The notes under the pieces are model-generated. The model saw only the letters and a program-made list of their open reading frames with translations. It was not told where the DNA came from and ran no database searches. Positions 52,252 through 61,786 of a stretch of DNA of 64,000 nt are shown here, in pieces. The translations under genes were made by a program, and so were the position numbers. Within the stretch, counting starts at the first letter, position 1. Each line of letters starts with the position of its first letter. Origin of the DNA: Flaccisagitta enflata (Eukaryota; Chaetognatha; Sagittoidea; Aphragmophora). The stretch lies in the NCBI GenBank assembly GCA_965153355.1, contig OZ231126.1, forward strand, positions 47,988,001 to 48,052,000. The letters are read 5' to 3'.

Positions 52252-52714
52252 GGGCAGCGGCCCCGAAGGGGCCGATGACCTATGCTTTCACACAGGGGAA
52301 TTTTCTCCTCCTTCTTCTCCTTCTCCTCCTTCGTACCCCCCCTACCACTTCGAGACCTAAATCTTAACCTCAAGGTGTAAATCCCAGCCTTGAGGCCCAA
52401 ATCCCAGCCTTGAGGCCCAAATCCCAGCCTCAAGGCCCAAATCCCAGCCTCAAGGCCCAAATCCCAGCCTCAAGGCCCAAATCCCAGCCTCAGGCCCAAA
52501 TTTCAGCCCCAAGACCCAAATCCCAATCTAAGGGCTAAAATCCAAGCCTCCAGGCTCAAATCCCAGCCTCCAGACTCAAATCCAAGCCTCCCGGCCCTAA
52601 TCCCAGCCTTTAGGCTCAAATAAAATCAGCATAGGTCATCGGTCCCTTCACCTCACACCCACATACACTCATAGGGGCAACGGGTACCGCTGACCATCTA
52701 ACGCTTTTGCGACT
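52252..52714 (-). repeat. Dispersed repeat R, copy 5, between the giant ORF and gag
   Basis: It has GGGCAGCGGCCCC and GGCCGATGACCTATGCT at one end, about a dozen CAGCCTCAAGGCCCAAATCC 20-mers in the middle, and an inverted AGCATAGGTCATCGG plus the CGGGTACCGCTGACC / CGCTTTTGCGACT block at the other end. It supplies the last residues and the stop codon of the giant ORF and the false N-terminus of the gag frame. Confidence 0.8.
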
Positions 52715-55700
52715 ATTTCAGTTGCCTTGAACCCTAACATCATCAAATCAAAACTGTCCTCATATATAGTTGGCAATTTCTCAGCTAATTGAGGTTCCGG
52801 TCTTTCATGATAGAATGTTTCCTTCTTCCCAACGGGACTTTTGTTTTTTCTAGTTCCTTCGATCCTTTTAACACGCCCTCTCTGGTTTCTATACACAACT
52901 ATGCGATTGTTGTCTCTTATATGGTCGTAATGGTAATCACCACTTTTCTTTATACTTTTGGACGTTCTATCCAAGTATTGTTCTATTGTCTCTTTTGAGT
53001 TCAGTGTCTCTATTTTTCCTCTTTCAATTTCATCACAAATCACACTGATAACTTCATCTTTACCATAGTCCTCCTCTCTTCCCCTCTGATCTTGATCACT
53101 GACCCTATCTTTTCCCCTCTGATCTTGATCACTGCTCTTATCAAGATCTGCGATATGATTTATTTGACTCAAATAACTTTTATTTTCTATTGGTTTAACA
53201 CAATCACAGGTTCGAGTGATACATTTTGAAATATCAGTGTCTTGAGATTTGATTTCCTCAGGTTTCATTTTTTCAGCTCCTGTCATTGAACGGAAAAAGA
53301 TTTCTTGATCTAGATCATTGGTTAAATCCGTGATTTTATGAAATTTTCCCCTAAAAAAGTCGTAATTAGGCGAGAGGTCAGGGGTCATTGACCTTGAGGG
53401 AAAGATTTTGAAATCAGCAGGTTCAAGTTTCAGTTGTTTCATTGGTTGATTAATGAAATATATATTTATATCTCCACCTTTGCTCTTTTCCACGACCAAA
53501 AACATTTCATGAACAACATTGCTTTTACCATCTATCTGAAATTGCTCATAAAATTGATGATACTTAACTAGTTTATCATTTACAAAAATGTGTTGTAATA
53601 GACCATTACGGAAAAATTTCATAGTGATATCCATAGTCTTTAACCAAGTCTTATCGATTTTTATTTGGGTTTTATAGCTGTACTTATTTGTTATAATATC
53701 CTTGAAGTCATTCGTTTCATTATTTTCTTCCCATTTTTTAATCAGGTTTTCTGTCACAACTGGTCTAACTTGACCCTCTTTCTCATAAATCTCAATTTTT
53801 ACCCCCTTTCCATCATTAGCAGTTTTTGCAGTGTAACGGAAAGGCTTGTAGATGTCTTCAGTAGCTCGTGTTTTGTATAAATATTCATTTTTATGATTTT
53901 TAGATGTAAAAGTGTAATCTGTTATTCCTAACCTTTCTTGGCCCTTAATGATAAACACGTCTGAAATGCTATCCTTAACCTTTTGTTTTAAGACCTCCCA
54001 GTCGTCTTCTGGGTCCCCGCTTTGTTCTACAAAAATATTATCTTTGGTCAAACAAATTAAGTCCTTTTGATCGAGGTTGGTTTCCATTTTAGAATTGAAC
54101 TTATTGATTAATTTTAGGTCCTCATGAAACTTATAATCAAACACGATTTGGGGTCTCATTTTAGGAAGTTTTGCGAATTTCCAATTTAATTGTCCTTTAA
54201 ATGCGTCTAAAAATAGCTCCGCGCAGTCATTTTTTCCAGAGTTCGGTTCTTTTGTTTTTTGTCTTATGATTTTTTCACAGATTGGTTTTTGTTCAAATTC
54301 CATATTTTCGTCGTCTCGATATTCGTTCACATCTTTTATTGCCATGACTTCTAGGTCATGGTTTAGAGATTCATTGATTTCCATTTCTTCCCTTTTTTTG
54401 TTCTCTTGTTTACCGTGATTATGATTATTGATATTTTCATTTGGACTGACTTCATTTTTATCATTGTTTTTATTTTCAAGCTCCTCATTATCACAATTAT
54501 CATCATGATTTTTGTCGTAATCAAGTCCATCATCATGATCGGCTTCATACTCACGCTCGTCACAATGATCACCGCCGTTATCATTTACAGTGTCATTTCC
54601 ACGATCTTCACTATCATTGCCAGGACTGTCATCACCTCCATTGCCACATTCATCTTGATCATCATCATGGTTATCACCATCATAGCCGTGACTGTCATCA
54701 TGATCATCACCATCATCATTGTGATTATCATCATAATCATCACCGTCATAGCTGTGACTATCATCATGATTATCATCACGACCACTATCATCATTTCCAT
54801 CATCCTGGTCACTGTCATCATCTCCATCATTTTCACTATCATCACTTTCACCGGAATAATCATCATCATCCCAATCATCATCCTCTGAGTAGTAAGTATC
54901 TGAGTCATAACTCTCATTGACTCCTTCTACAATGGCTTCCTCATTGATAGTGTGTAGCAATCTGTAGTCTAAACTGGATAACGGGATTTCCTCACTTCTT
55001 TCTTGTGCGTTCATGACTACGTATCTGCAATTCAAATTCCATTTAGCATGTTCTGTGAATGGGTCATCATCTGCCTTCCAACAGCTAAGACGAAGCTTGC
55101 AACCTACACACACTACTTTGTCTTCTATATAATTTAAGGAGGAACAAAAACAGTTAGGCTCATGGTTAATTAAACTTGGTGGGTAATAGGTTTTCAAAAA
55201 ACCCATGGATGCTAAAGTTACTGGGTTAGAGAGTTTTCCTGCGGGCCATTTACTCTTTTGAAAGCTCTTTATCCTTCGGGCCCTGTTGAAGAGTTCTGTT
55301 GTTTTATTCCCAAATGTCACAAACTTAGTCCTTCTTTTCTTCCCTTCTAAACATGCCCATATCTCAACGGGATGAGTGAAAAAACCTTGACTTACAGTCA
55401 TTCCGTCCTCATATCTTTTTATCGCGTCAACCCATTCCTTCCTAGGCTTTTCAGGGACATGAGTCAGAAATCTTGATACTAACTCTGCTGCTTCCCCACA
55501 TGCAAGAGCCTCATCCTCTTTGTCAGGATAATTATCAATTTGATGTTCACAGAACTTCGTTCCAATATTCTCAACTTCATTCTCATAGATACATTCATTC
55601 TCACACAGCATTCCTTCCACGTGATTCGCGCAGTATACGTGTTCTGCACAGTACTTTTCTGACGCAATGATGTCTGCTATCTGGTTTGTTAGTTTGTTTA

Positions 55701-56770
55701 TTTCGTCTTCCTTCTTTACGTAAGGGAGTAAATATTTTGGGAAATCATCTTGAAATTCACTTTTTATCTTTTGTAAATGTCTTAATACTTTTGTCATGAC
55801 TGGCCTTGGGTCGGCTGGAATGGCCATGTCCTCGATAATAGGTAATGTTAAACCTGGGATCCCAAGATGCAATCCAGATAAAAAGAAAACCCCATAGTAA
55901 GAGCCAAGTTGTTGGCGCCTGATGCGTACTATCTGAGTCGGTTCAAAGAAACCCTTAGCAGATAGGCTATCTTTTTTCAAACTTGGATTTAGGTACCAAA
56001 ATTCTCCTAAGTGATCGACATAAGAACCTACGTTTAGAGTAGGCAAAAATGTTGGCTCTTGACAAACAAAACATCGACATTCCTTTGCATGTATTTTTTC
56101 CCCATAGACTATCCTCTTGTCTTCCATGCCTTTTGCTAAACCAGCCAGCTCGAGGGCTCTTGATATGTTATATTGAGTTAAGGTTTGGTTTCTTTTTTTC
56201 TCACTAATTGGGATATTTTCATAAATTTCTTCAAAATTATTGGCAGAGCCACTAGAGCGATATTCTACTCTGCCCATATTCCAATTATTCCCGTTGCTAA
56301 ATTCATATAATTCCTGCAACTCTTTGCTGTCTAGAAGTAAAGGCATTACTAACCGTTTAGGTTTGATTCCATGCTGGATCCTGAAAATTTTTTCTTGCGG
56401 GATGTTAGTTGTACTTTCGTTGGTCTTAGTTTGATTTTGATTTTCACAATTGTTTTCACTTAAATTTCGTTCGTTGCAGTTGATTTCATTTATTATTGTT
56501 TTTAATTTAGAAATGATTTTAAGCGTAATTGCGATCAAGTCCTTCGTTTTTATTTCTTTAACGCCCTTAACGCATTCTGATATGAGATTCACTTCTTTAG
56601 CATCATTCGAGGTCAGGTCGTCTCCTTCAGACATCGTTAAAATCTTAATCTCTAACTTTTGTAAGTCAGTAAAAATCTCGTCTGGATTTGGGTTTTGTGA
56701 TTCCCAGTGATGCGGAACATTAGAACACGAGTCCTCTGAATGCGTTGTATACGGCTGTTGTTGTTCATGC

Positions 56771-56851
<81 letters not shown>

Positions 56852-57981
56852 AACAAAACAATTAATCGATTCACATTTTGAAAATTTGGTTCATCGGCGA
56901 AAATCGTTGATATTGTTTGTATTGTTGTAGTCACTACTTCTTGAGCGTATTGGCTGCAAGATTGCATTTGCAGCTCAGTGGCTTTTGCGTCTGCCACTCT
57001 TTGAAGAAGCTCCAGACTTTTCTCTTGCCACTCACCTTTCAGTCTCATTCTCTCATTCAGACTTTCAGTCGTAATAGACGGATCATCGATCGGTGGCTGA
57101 TTTTGCAGCTCTGAATTTATGTTAATGAGAGCCAAAATTGTTTCATATATTTCATTTCTATTCATACCAATGCTAGACCTCGTCTGAATGCCATTTGCGT
57201 CATTCATCTCAATTGCATCTTTTATTTGAAATGCTACATTCTCAGTTAGCGAGTTCGCAGAGAGCAAATTCTCGCCTTCTATCCTTTTTCCTTCCATGTA
57301 AAGTTCATGGAACTGATTTTTATCAAAAGTTTTAGGCTCAGGAGCCCCGTAGAGATACCAATCCCTAGCTTCTGCCCCTTTCACCTCCTCTATCGTGAAC
57401 ACTTTGTTTTGTTTTGTCTTAATTTCCATAGGTTTTTTCATTTTATGATACAAATGGCTCAATCTTTCTGCTATTTTGTCCTTTGAATTGTCACATACAT
57501 GCCTGTTGGCCTTTGCCTTAAAGGCTGGACGAGAAATTTCAAGAATATCAAAAATGTTTTTTATTTCTTTTATTTTCTCTGTTTCTAGGAATTTTAGTAT
57601 TCTAGCCTCAGATCTTTTCTGCATCTCCCTTGATACGATTTTAGTTGGATCGGAACACCCACAGTCGATCTCAGATACACCCTCAATAATGGTTTCCTTT
57701 TTGGTTGTTATTGCCTCCTGCAATTCAGTCACAATTTTGTCAATCAGTTCGAGATAAATCAGATGATTAAAGCCTTGAGAGTTCTCTAATTCTTCTCCCC
57801 CCATCACAGCAGCTTCCATCATAGAGGTGAGTAAGTAAATGCGATCTCTAACAAAAAGCGGTACCTTTGGCTCGATTTTCATGCATTCATCTAACAGTTG
57901 TGTCATAGATTGGTGAAACTTTACTTCTAGTTTGCCTTCTCTATTGATCTCTATTGTCGCGTTATTGCAACGGGATTCCAT
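52669..57981 (-). CDS. Giant 1770-residue ORF with BIR-like domain, poly-Gln and Asp/His-rich tract
   Basis: I do not recognise the whole protein. Residues 1-370 are mostly helical. 378-404 is a run of 27 Gln. About 630-660 holds CRCFVCQEP, and 777-810 a Cys/His cluster (CAEHVYCANHVEGMLC). Residues about 900-985 form a BIR-like zinc fold: SFQKSKWP, LASMGF, CVGC, LSCW, then DDPFTEHAKW and C. That spacing matches BIR (CxxC...H...C), with an extra loop between LASMGF and CVGC. About 1025-1140 is Asp/His/Gly/Ser-rich. The final 15 or so residues (from AKALDGQRYPLPL) come from repeat R, so the natural C-terminus is lost. There is no RING finger. BIR proteins often block caspases, but that role is inferred here. 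The clean 5.3 kb frame argues for recent function. Confidence 0.8.
56773..56850 (-). repeat. (CAA)n microsatellite coding poly-Gln
   Basis: 26 uninterrupted CAA codons (TTG on the plus strand) next to one CAG, inside the giant ORF. The near-absence of codon mixing suggests recent expansion. Confidence 0.95.
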
Positions 57982-58046
57982 GAAACATTCTTTCTTTGAT
58001 ACTTCAACCTTACCATTCGAAGTGCTGTAATCCGGGTTTACAGGTC

Positions 58047-58097
58047 CTAACGTCGTTGATGGGGTCCTTTCACCGACGTTAGCAGGGTCTTGACCCT
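58047..58097 (-). promoter_or_regulatory. Two hairpins in the leader before the giant ORF
   Basis: A perfect 9 bp stem CTAACGTCG / CGACGTTAG (58047-58055 and 58074-58082) with an 18 nt loop lies beside the palindrome AGGGTC TT GACCCT (58084-58097). Both fall in the 129 nt gap between the 108-residue ORF and the giant ORF, on the transcript sense of the cluster. They might be a terminator/promoter boundary, an internal initiation element or an RNA packaging signal. The stems are seen; the role is not. Confidence 0.5.
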
Positions 58098-58110
58098 TCG
58101 TGGAATCGTG

Positions 58111-58437
58111 TCAATCCATTGGCGTCTTTTCACTTACCTGTCTTTTATGTAAAGATATGTCTGACTCTTTTCTCTCAAAGATGCCCAAGTCCATTTGTAA
58201 GACTGGTGGGAGAGTCTCGGACATTCCAGGAAAGATTCTATGCCTGTCTATGTGATTCACTGTGGTGATCAGCCTAGCAAACCGCACAAGGCACAGAAAA
58301 AGATATAAAGATAAAAGAATCAAGAATTTAAACAAATAAAGGACTGGACTCGGATTGTAGGCGATTAAGAGAAGTCCTATCCCTCCGAGCTGAATCGATA
58401 ATACAGTGAAAATTGATTCACTTGTCACGCTATTCAT
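58111..58437 (-). CDS. Small membrane protein, 108 residues
   Basis: Not recognised. An N-terminal hydrophobic hairpin covers about residues 10-55 (FTVLSIQLGGIGLLLIAY, then VLYLFKFLILLSLYLFLCLV) and predicts two membrane spans. It is followed by a basic/polar C-terminus (residues 56-108, probably soluble) with no Cys-rich motif. The start codon overlaps the stop of the upstream ORF as ATGA, indicating coupled termination-reinitiation or a compact viral-type transcript. Confidence 0.6.
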   Translation of the reverse strand: MNSVTSESIFTVLSIQLGGIGLLLIAYNPSPVLYLFKFLILLSLYLFLCLVRFARLITTVNHIDRHRIFPGMSETLPPVLQMDLGIFERKESDISLHKRQVSEKTPMD

Positions 58438-58580
58438 AAACGTCTCTGATGTCTACAAATGAACTGGTAGCAACATAAAGTTAAATAAATGAATATGATT
58501 GCTAACACGAATGTTATCAAGGCTGTCTCTATTACCGTTGATCTTTCTTTTTCCAGTCTATGAGTCACATTCAAGTTCAT
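58434..58580 (-). CDS. Small membrane protein, 48 residues, overlapping both neighbours
   Basis: Translated by hand from the minus strand: MNLNVTHRLEKERSTVIE, then one strongly hydrophobic span (ALITFVLAIIFIYLTLCCY), then a short basic tail ending RRL. Its ATG overlaps the previous stop as TAATG (58582-58578), and its TGA overlaps the next ATG as ATGA. Single-span, type II or III topology is likely from the charge distribution. Function unknown. The double overlap with open neighbours is what makes it credible at this size. Confidence 0.6.
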   Translation of the reverse strand: MNLNVTHRLEKERSTVIETALITFVLAIIFIYLTLCCYQFICRHQRRL

Positions 58581-58846
58581 TAATAATCCTCGTCCTCAAA
58601 AACTATTTGCCTAAACCACTTAAATATTAATCTACCGTTTACTTCTTCCAAGCTAAGCAGCTTTTTTATTACCCTTGGTTTACTTCTTAGGACAGGTACA
58701 AAGAACGTAGACAGAAACTTACGAATTATACTAGAGATGAGTGTATTCCCAAAAGAAATAATCTCACATTTATCTTTTCTTCTTACATGCACGTCTGTCT
58801 CAGTACAGATGACTTCTATATTACCGAGTTCAACAACTTTACTCAT
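58580..58846 (-). CDS. Small protein, 88 residues, first of an overlapping trio
   Basis: Not recognised. A predicted mixed alpha/beta protein with an acidic start (VVELGNIEVICTETDVHV) and a basic middle (RKFLSTFFVPVLRSKPRVIKKLL), ending DEDY. It begins MSKVVELGN, 10 nt after a TGA-poor AT-rich leader, and its TAA overlaps the next ATG. There is no membrane span. It reads as the first cistron of a compact array leading to the giant ORF and gag-pol. Confidence 0.55.
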   Translation of the reverse strand: MSKVVELGNIEVICTETDVHVRRKDKCEIISFGNTLISSIIRKFLSTFFVPVLRSKPRVIKKLLSLEEVNGRLIFKWFRQIVFEDEDY

Positions 58847-58849
58847 CGC

Positions 58850-60160
58850 CTAGGAACTGGCAATAAATGTCGTCCTAAAAGGCGATAAAATCTAGGAAAA
58901 AGCACTCTTTAGTTTAGCTACGACCTTAGGGTGTTTCACTCTAGATGATCAGGATAAGTCCTTTGATTAGTGTTTATTAAGATTCATCAAATTGCTATTA
59001 GGTTGTGTTAATTTATTTAAGCTATACAGTAGCACCGCTGCCACCATAAATTGTGAAATTATATAAACTTGATCTTACTTAGTTTAATAGGTTCTAGTAT
59101 AGCTAAAATTTAGTTCAACCTAGTTGTCATAGGGCAGCAATTATAAGATGTTTTTAAATGCTACAATATGAATTTATTGAATTAAGAAGTTAAGTGTATT
59201 TAGCATATGATGAATCTTGGTTGTGGTAATAAGTAGTTTTGAGTTGCTACTAAAGACTAAGACAGAATTTAATTCTGAAGTCTGTCCTAAGGAGAATGGA
59301 AGATATAAGAAAAGACAACCTTACTATTTAGACTTTATCTAGTCTTAGCCAAGATGAATATCTGCTGGCTATAAAGACTGATGGTCTCACAACTTAGTCT
59401 ATATGAAAACTCAAGACTTGTGATACACCTTAGTCTCTTTCCTCGAAAGCTCAAGATGAAATTTCTTCCGTCTAGTAGAGCTCAAATCCAGGAAGGATCC
59501 AGATTATTTAACAGCCTTCACATTTATTCTCTCTAAGTTCTGCTGTGCTTGATAAAAGTAACTGAATAGACAGTTAGCCATTAAACTATCAAATTGGACT
59601 AAAATTTGTGAAAAATGTTAAGATTTTGGTCATTTTTGCCTATTTTGTGACTTTCGGGGCCCCGCAGATGGGACCCACAGGGGCCCCTAACCTTTCCTTT
59701 TGTTTTGCTACACTAGATGATAGTATCTTGAAATAAAATTTTGTTCCTCAATGACATTTAAGATGAACCATCAACAAAAACTCTTTTTTTTTGGCCATTT
59801 TCACCTATTTTGGCCATTTGGGGGCCCCATACGAACCCCTAGAGAGCCCCATGGGGGCGCCTGTCTGCGAGTTCTCCTTATTTTATATCATGCGACTACC
59901 TGGCCTTCAAAAAAGACCAGCCCCAAGGTTTTTTACCAATCTGTTGAGAAAAAGTGAAGAATACAAGGTTAATAGTCACAAATTTGGCCTTTTTTCGATG
60001 GTGCCACACACCCCTTAAAGAGGGGTTCACTAAAATCACTCCTGGGAAGGTAGAATTGGGAAATAAGGCTCAAACTTTATTTTATCTCAAAGTACACATA
60101 AAAAGTAAACTTTTCACCGATGCCATTCTTTCTAGGACAAAAAAAAAGTTTTATTGTCCC
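58850..60160. other. Non-coding spacer with diverged tandem repeat
   Basis: No gene recognised. 58850-59600 is plain AT-rich sequence and could hold the promoter of the minus-strand cluster. 59600-59930 is two diverged direct units of about 165 bp, marked by TTTTGGTCATTTTTGCCTATTT near 59624 and TTTTGGCCATTTTCACCTATTT near 59789 (shown split), each followed by a GGGGCCCC-containing palindromic stretch. The remainder to 60160 is AT-rich and includes the 3' side of the BIR gene. Confidence 0.6.
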
Positions 60161-60162
60161 AT

Positions 60163-60561
60163 CTATTCAACGATAAAGGTGCAAGTTGGGGAGTATTTTT
60201 CATGCTCGTACATTGCAACATCTCCTGGCTCCCAATCTCTCAGTTCAAGTTTACAACAGAAGCATCTAACCAACCCTCTGTACATTTCGATCATATAGAA
60301 ACCTGCACTCGCAAGAAGCAATGGGGTTTGGGAACGATTACAAGGCCAGTCACGGAAAGAGTTAAGACGGTGTCTTAGAATCGAATAATCGGGATCGTTA
60401 AGAGAATAAGCAGGGAAGTCTTGAAAAGGGTGCTCTTCATTCTCAGCCATATTTACATTTGATGGTATAGAAACTTTTCTTCTTTTAAAAACAATGTTCT
60501 TAATTCTTCTTTTTTTCAAAAAGGCTTTTAATCTTTGTTTTTTACTACTTCCAGTAACCAT
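60163..60561 (-). CDS. Stand-alone BIR-domain protein, 132 residues
   Basis: The single-domain protein has a basic N-terminus (residues 1-35, KKQRLKAFLKKRRIKN) and a BIR domain over about 62-130: RLNSFRDWP, then LASAGFY, VRCFCC (CxxC zinc ligands), LRDWEPGDVAMYEHEKYSPTC (split over the end; His and last Cys ligands). All four zinc ligands and the SF-WP start of the fold are present. BIRs of IAP proteins bind caspases or their antagonists; here an anti-apoptotic role for a mobile element or virus is an inference. A better start may be the Met at about residue 38 (MAENEEHPF), in which case the basic tail is 5' leader. No RING is present. Confidence 0.88.
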   Translation of the reverse strand: MVTGSSKKQRLKAFLKKRRIKNIVFKRRKVSIPSNVNMAENEEHPFQDFPAYSLNDPDYSILRHRLNSFRDWPCNRSQTPLLLASAGFYMIEMYRGLVRCFCCKLELRDWEPGDVAMYEHEKYSPTCTFIVE

Positions 60562-60570
60562 ATATCTAAT

Positions 60571-60628
60571 CAGTGACGCCAGATATCAGTGACATCAATC
60601 AGTGACGCCAGATATCAGTGACATCAAT
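60571..60628 (-). promoter_or_regulatory. Two perfect tandem 29 bp repeats just upstream of the BIR gene
   Basis: The 29 bp unit at 60571-60599 repeats without change at 60600-60628, starting 10 bp upstream of the BIR start codon. On the gene's strand each unit contains two TCACTG words spaced 15 bp apart (GATGTCACTG and GGCGTCACTG). A promoter-proximal operator or enhancer is plausible, as is simple slippage. Nothing else in the window repeats this unit. Confidence 0.5.
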
Positions 60629-60631
60629 CAT

Positions 60632-61092
60632 CAACTTGCATAGAATTTTTTTGTTTTTCGTCTCTGTCTTCGCCGTTTAACTATAGTTCTTTTCACTCCA
60701 CGTAACGCGTCTTTGCGTGCGCCGGCACCCTGGGACAAAATAGGAAAAAATACAATGTTTATTTCTATGCATGTAGAAAAAGGAGGTGTCATATTATGTC
60801 TGTATGTATGTGATATAGGACATGTATATGTACTTTTGTTCTGCGTCTGCGTCTACGTCGTCTATTTCTGTTTCCTTTTCGTTTTCTTCTTCTACGTCTC
60901 ATTTTAGTTTTGTTGTTCCCTTTTTTTCGTGAATGAATGAGTTCTCTAATAAAAGATTTAAAAAAATAACAAATGATTTCGTTGATTGCTTATTTAGTGG
61001 TTTAAGCTGTTCATAACGATGATTAGACAACGGTTTGGAATGAGTTTTACCTGTTCAATACCTTTAATTGAAGGTCTTGTGCCTCCATGCAA
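60632..61092. other. Non-coding spacer
   Basis: Contains CGTCTGCGTC-type short repeats near 60845-60895 and an AT-rich end. The open frames seen in it have no protein-like composition. I see no gene. Confidence 0.6.
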
Positions 61093-61557
61093 TTATCCTC
61101 CAAAGCCACACGTGTCCAAATTAAGATATCTCAGCGAATATTGCCGAGTTTTGGCGTTTTTGCAGATCAGAGTCAGAGTTTTTGTTTTATTGTTGACTAC
61201 GCAGGTCGCGATTGATTGTTGTGCAGTCGGATATTCGTGACGCGATTCAATTTCAATGAGGTCTGAGAAGTACTTGGTTTGCGCGATGTTGGATGCAAAC
61301 TGGGTGGTCAGCAATATTAGCAAAACGGCAAAGAAGACAAAGCCAACTTTCCTGGGGCGTAATGGCATGTTAGGGTCAGGGTGGTCAGGGAAATGAGTTG
61401 GCGGGACAGTTTCAGTTCCACTACTGGGATTTGTGTGTGGGATTAAAAGAAATCTTGGCGGTGTTGGTCTTGGACATTCTGATTCAACTTTTTTTGGTTC
61501 AGTTGATTCAGGATTTGCTTGCTTTCCACTTTCCATCTGCGAAATTAGATAAATCAA
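61093..61557 (-). CDS. Single-span membrane protein, 154 residues, unrecognised
   Basis: A Pro/Ser/Glu-rich N-terminal half (residues 1-70) is followed by a clear membrane span at about 72-95 (VGFVFFAVLLILLTTQFAS). The C-terminal domain has Cys residues in ATCVVNNKTKTLTLICKNA and ends in DTCGFGG. A second Met (MESGKQANPE, residue 8) is an alternative start. The arrangement would suit a minor virion membrane or spike-anchor protein of a Polinton-like virus, but no family was recognised. Confidence 0.55.
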   Translation of the reverse strand: MIYLISQMESGKQANPESTEPKKVESECPRPTPPRFLLIPHTNPSSGTETVPPTHFPDHPDPNMPLRPRKVGFVFFAVLLILLTTQFASNIAQTKYFSDLIEIESRHEYPTAQQSIATCVVNNKTKTLTLICKNAKTRQYSLRYLNLDTCGFGG

Positions 61558-61786
61558 ATCATAGGCGTGGCGTGGTATAAAAGGATGTACTATGTATTCT
61601 AATAACTATGAAAGCGTAAAGCAACATATGATTCATGCGAGATAATTGATCTAGGCGATGTTAAGTCATTTAAGACACTTAAGGTCATGTTCAATACTAA
61701 GATGACATTGCAAAATATGATTATGTTTAACTGTAAGCATTTTAAGCGTTTAACTGTAAGCGTTTAAATGCAAGCACTGTAAGCAC

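Noticed and set aside
54406-54888. Ile/Met-rich plus-strand ORF resembling a membrane protein
   Set aside because: Antisense of the Asp/His codons (ATC/ATG complements) in the giant ORF; hydrophobicity is an artefact.
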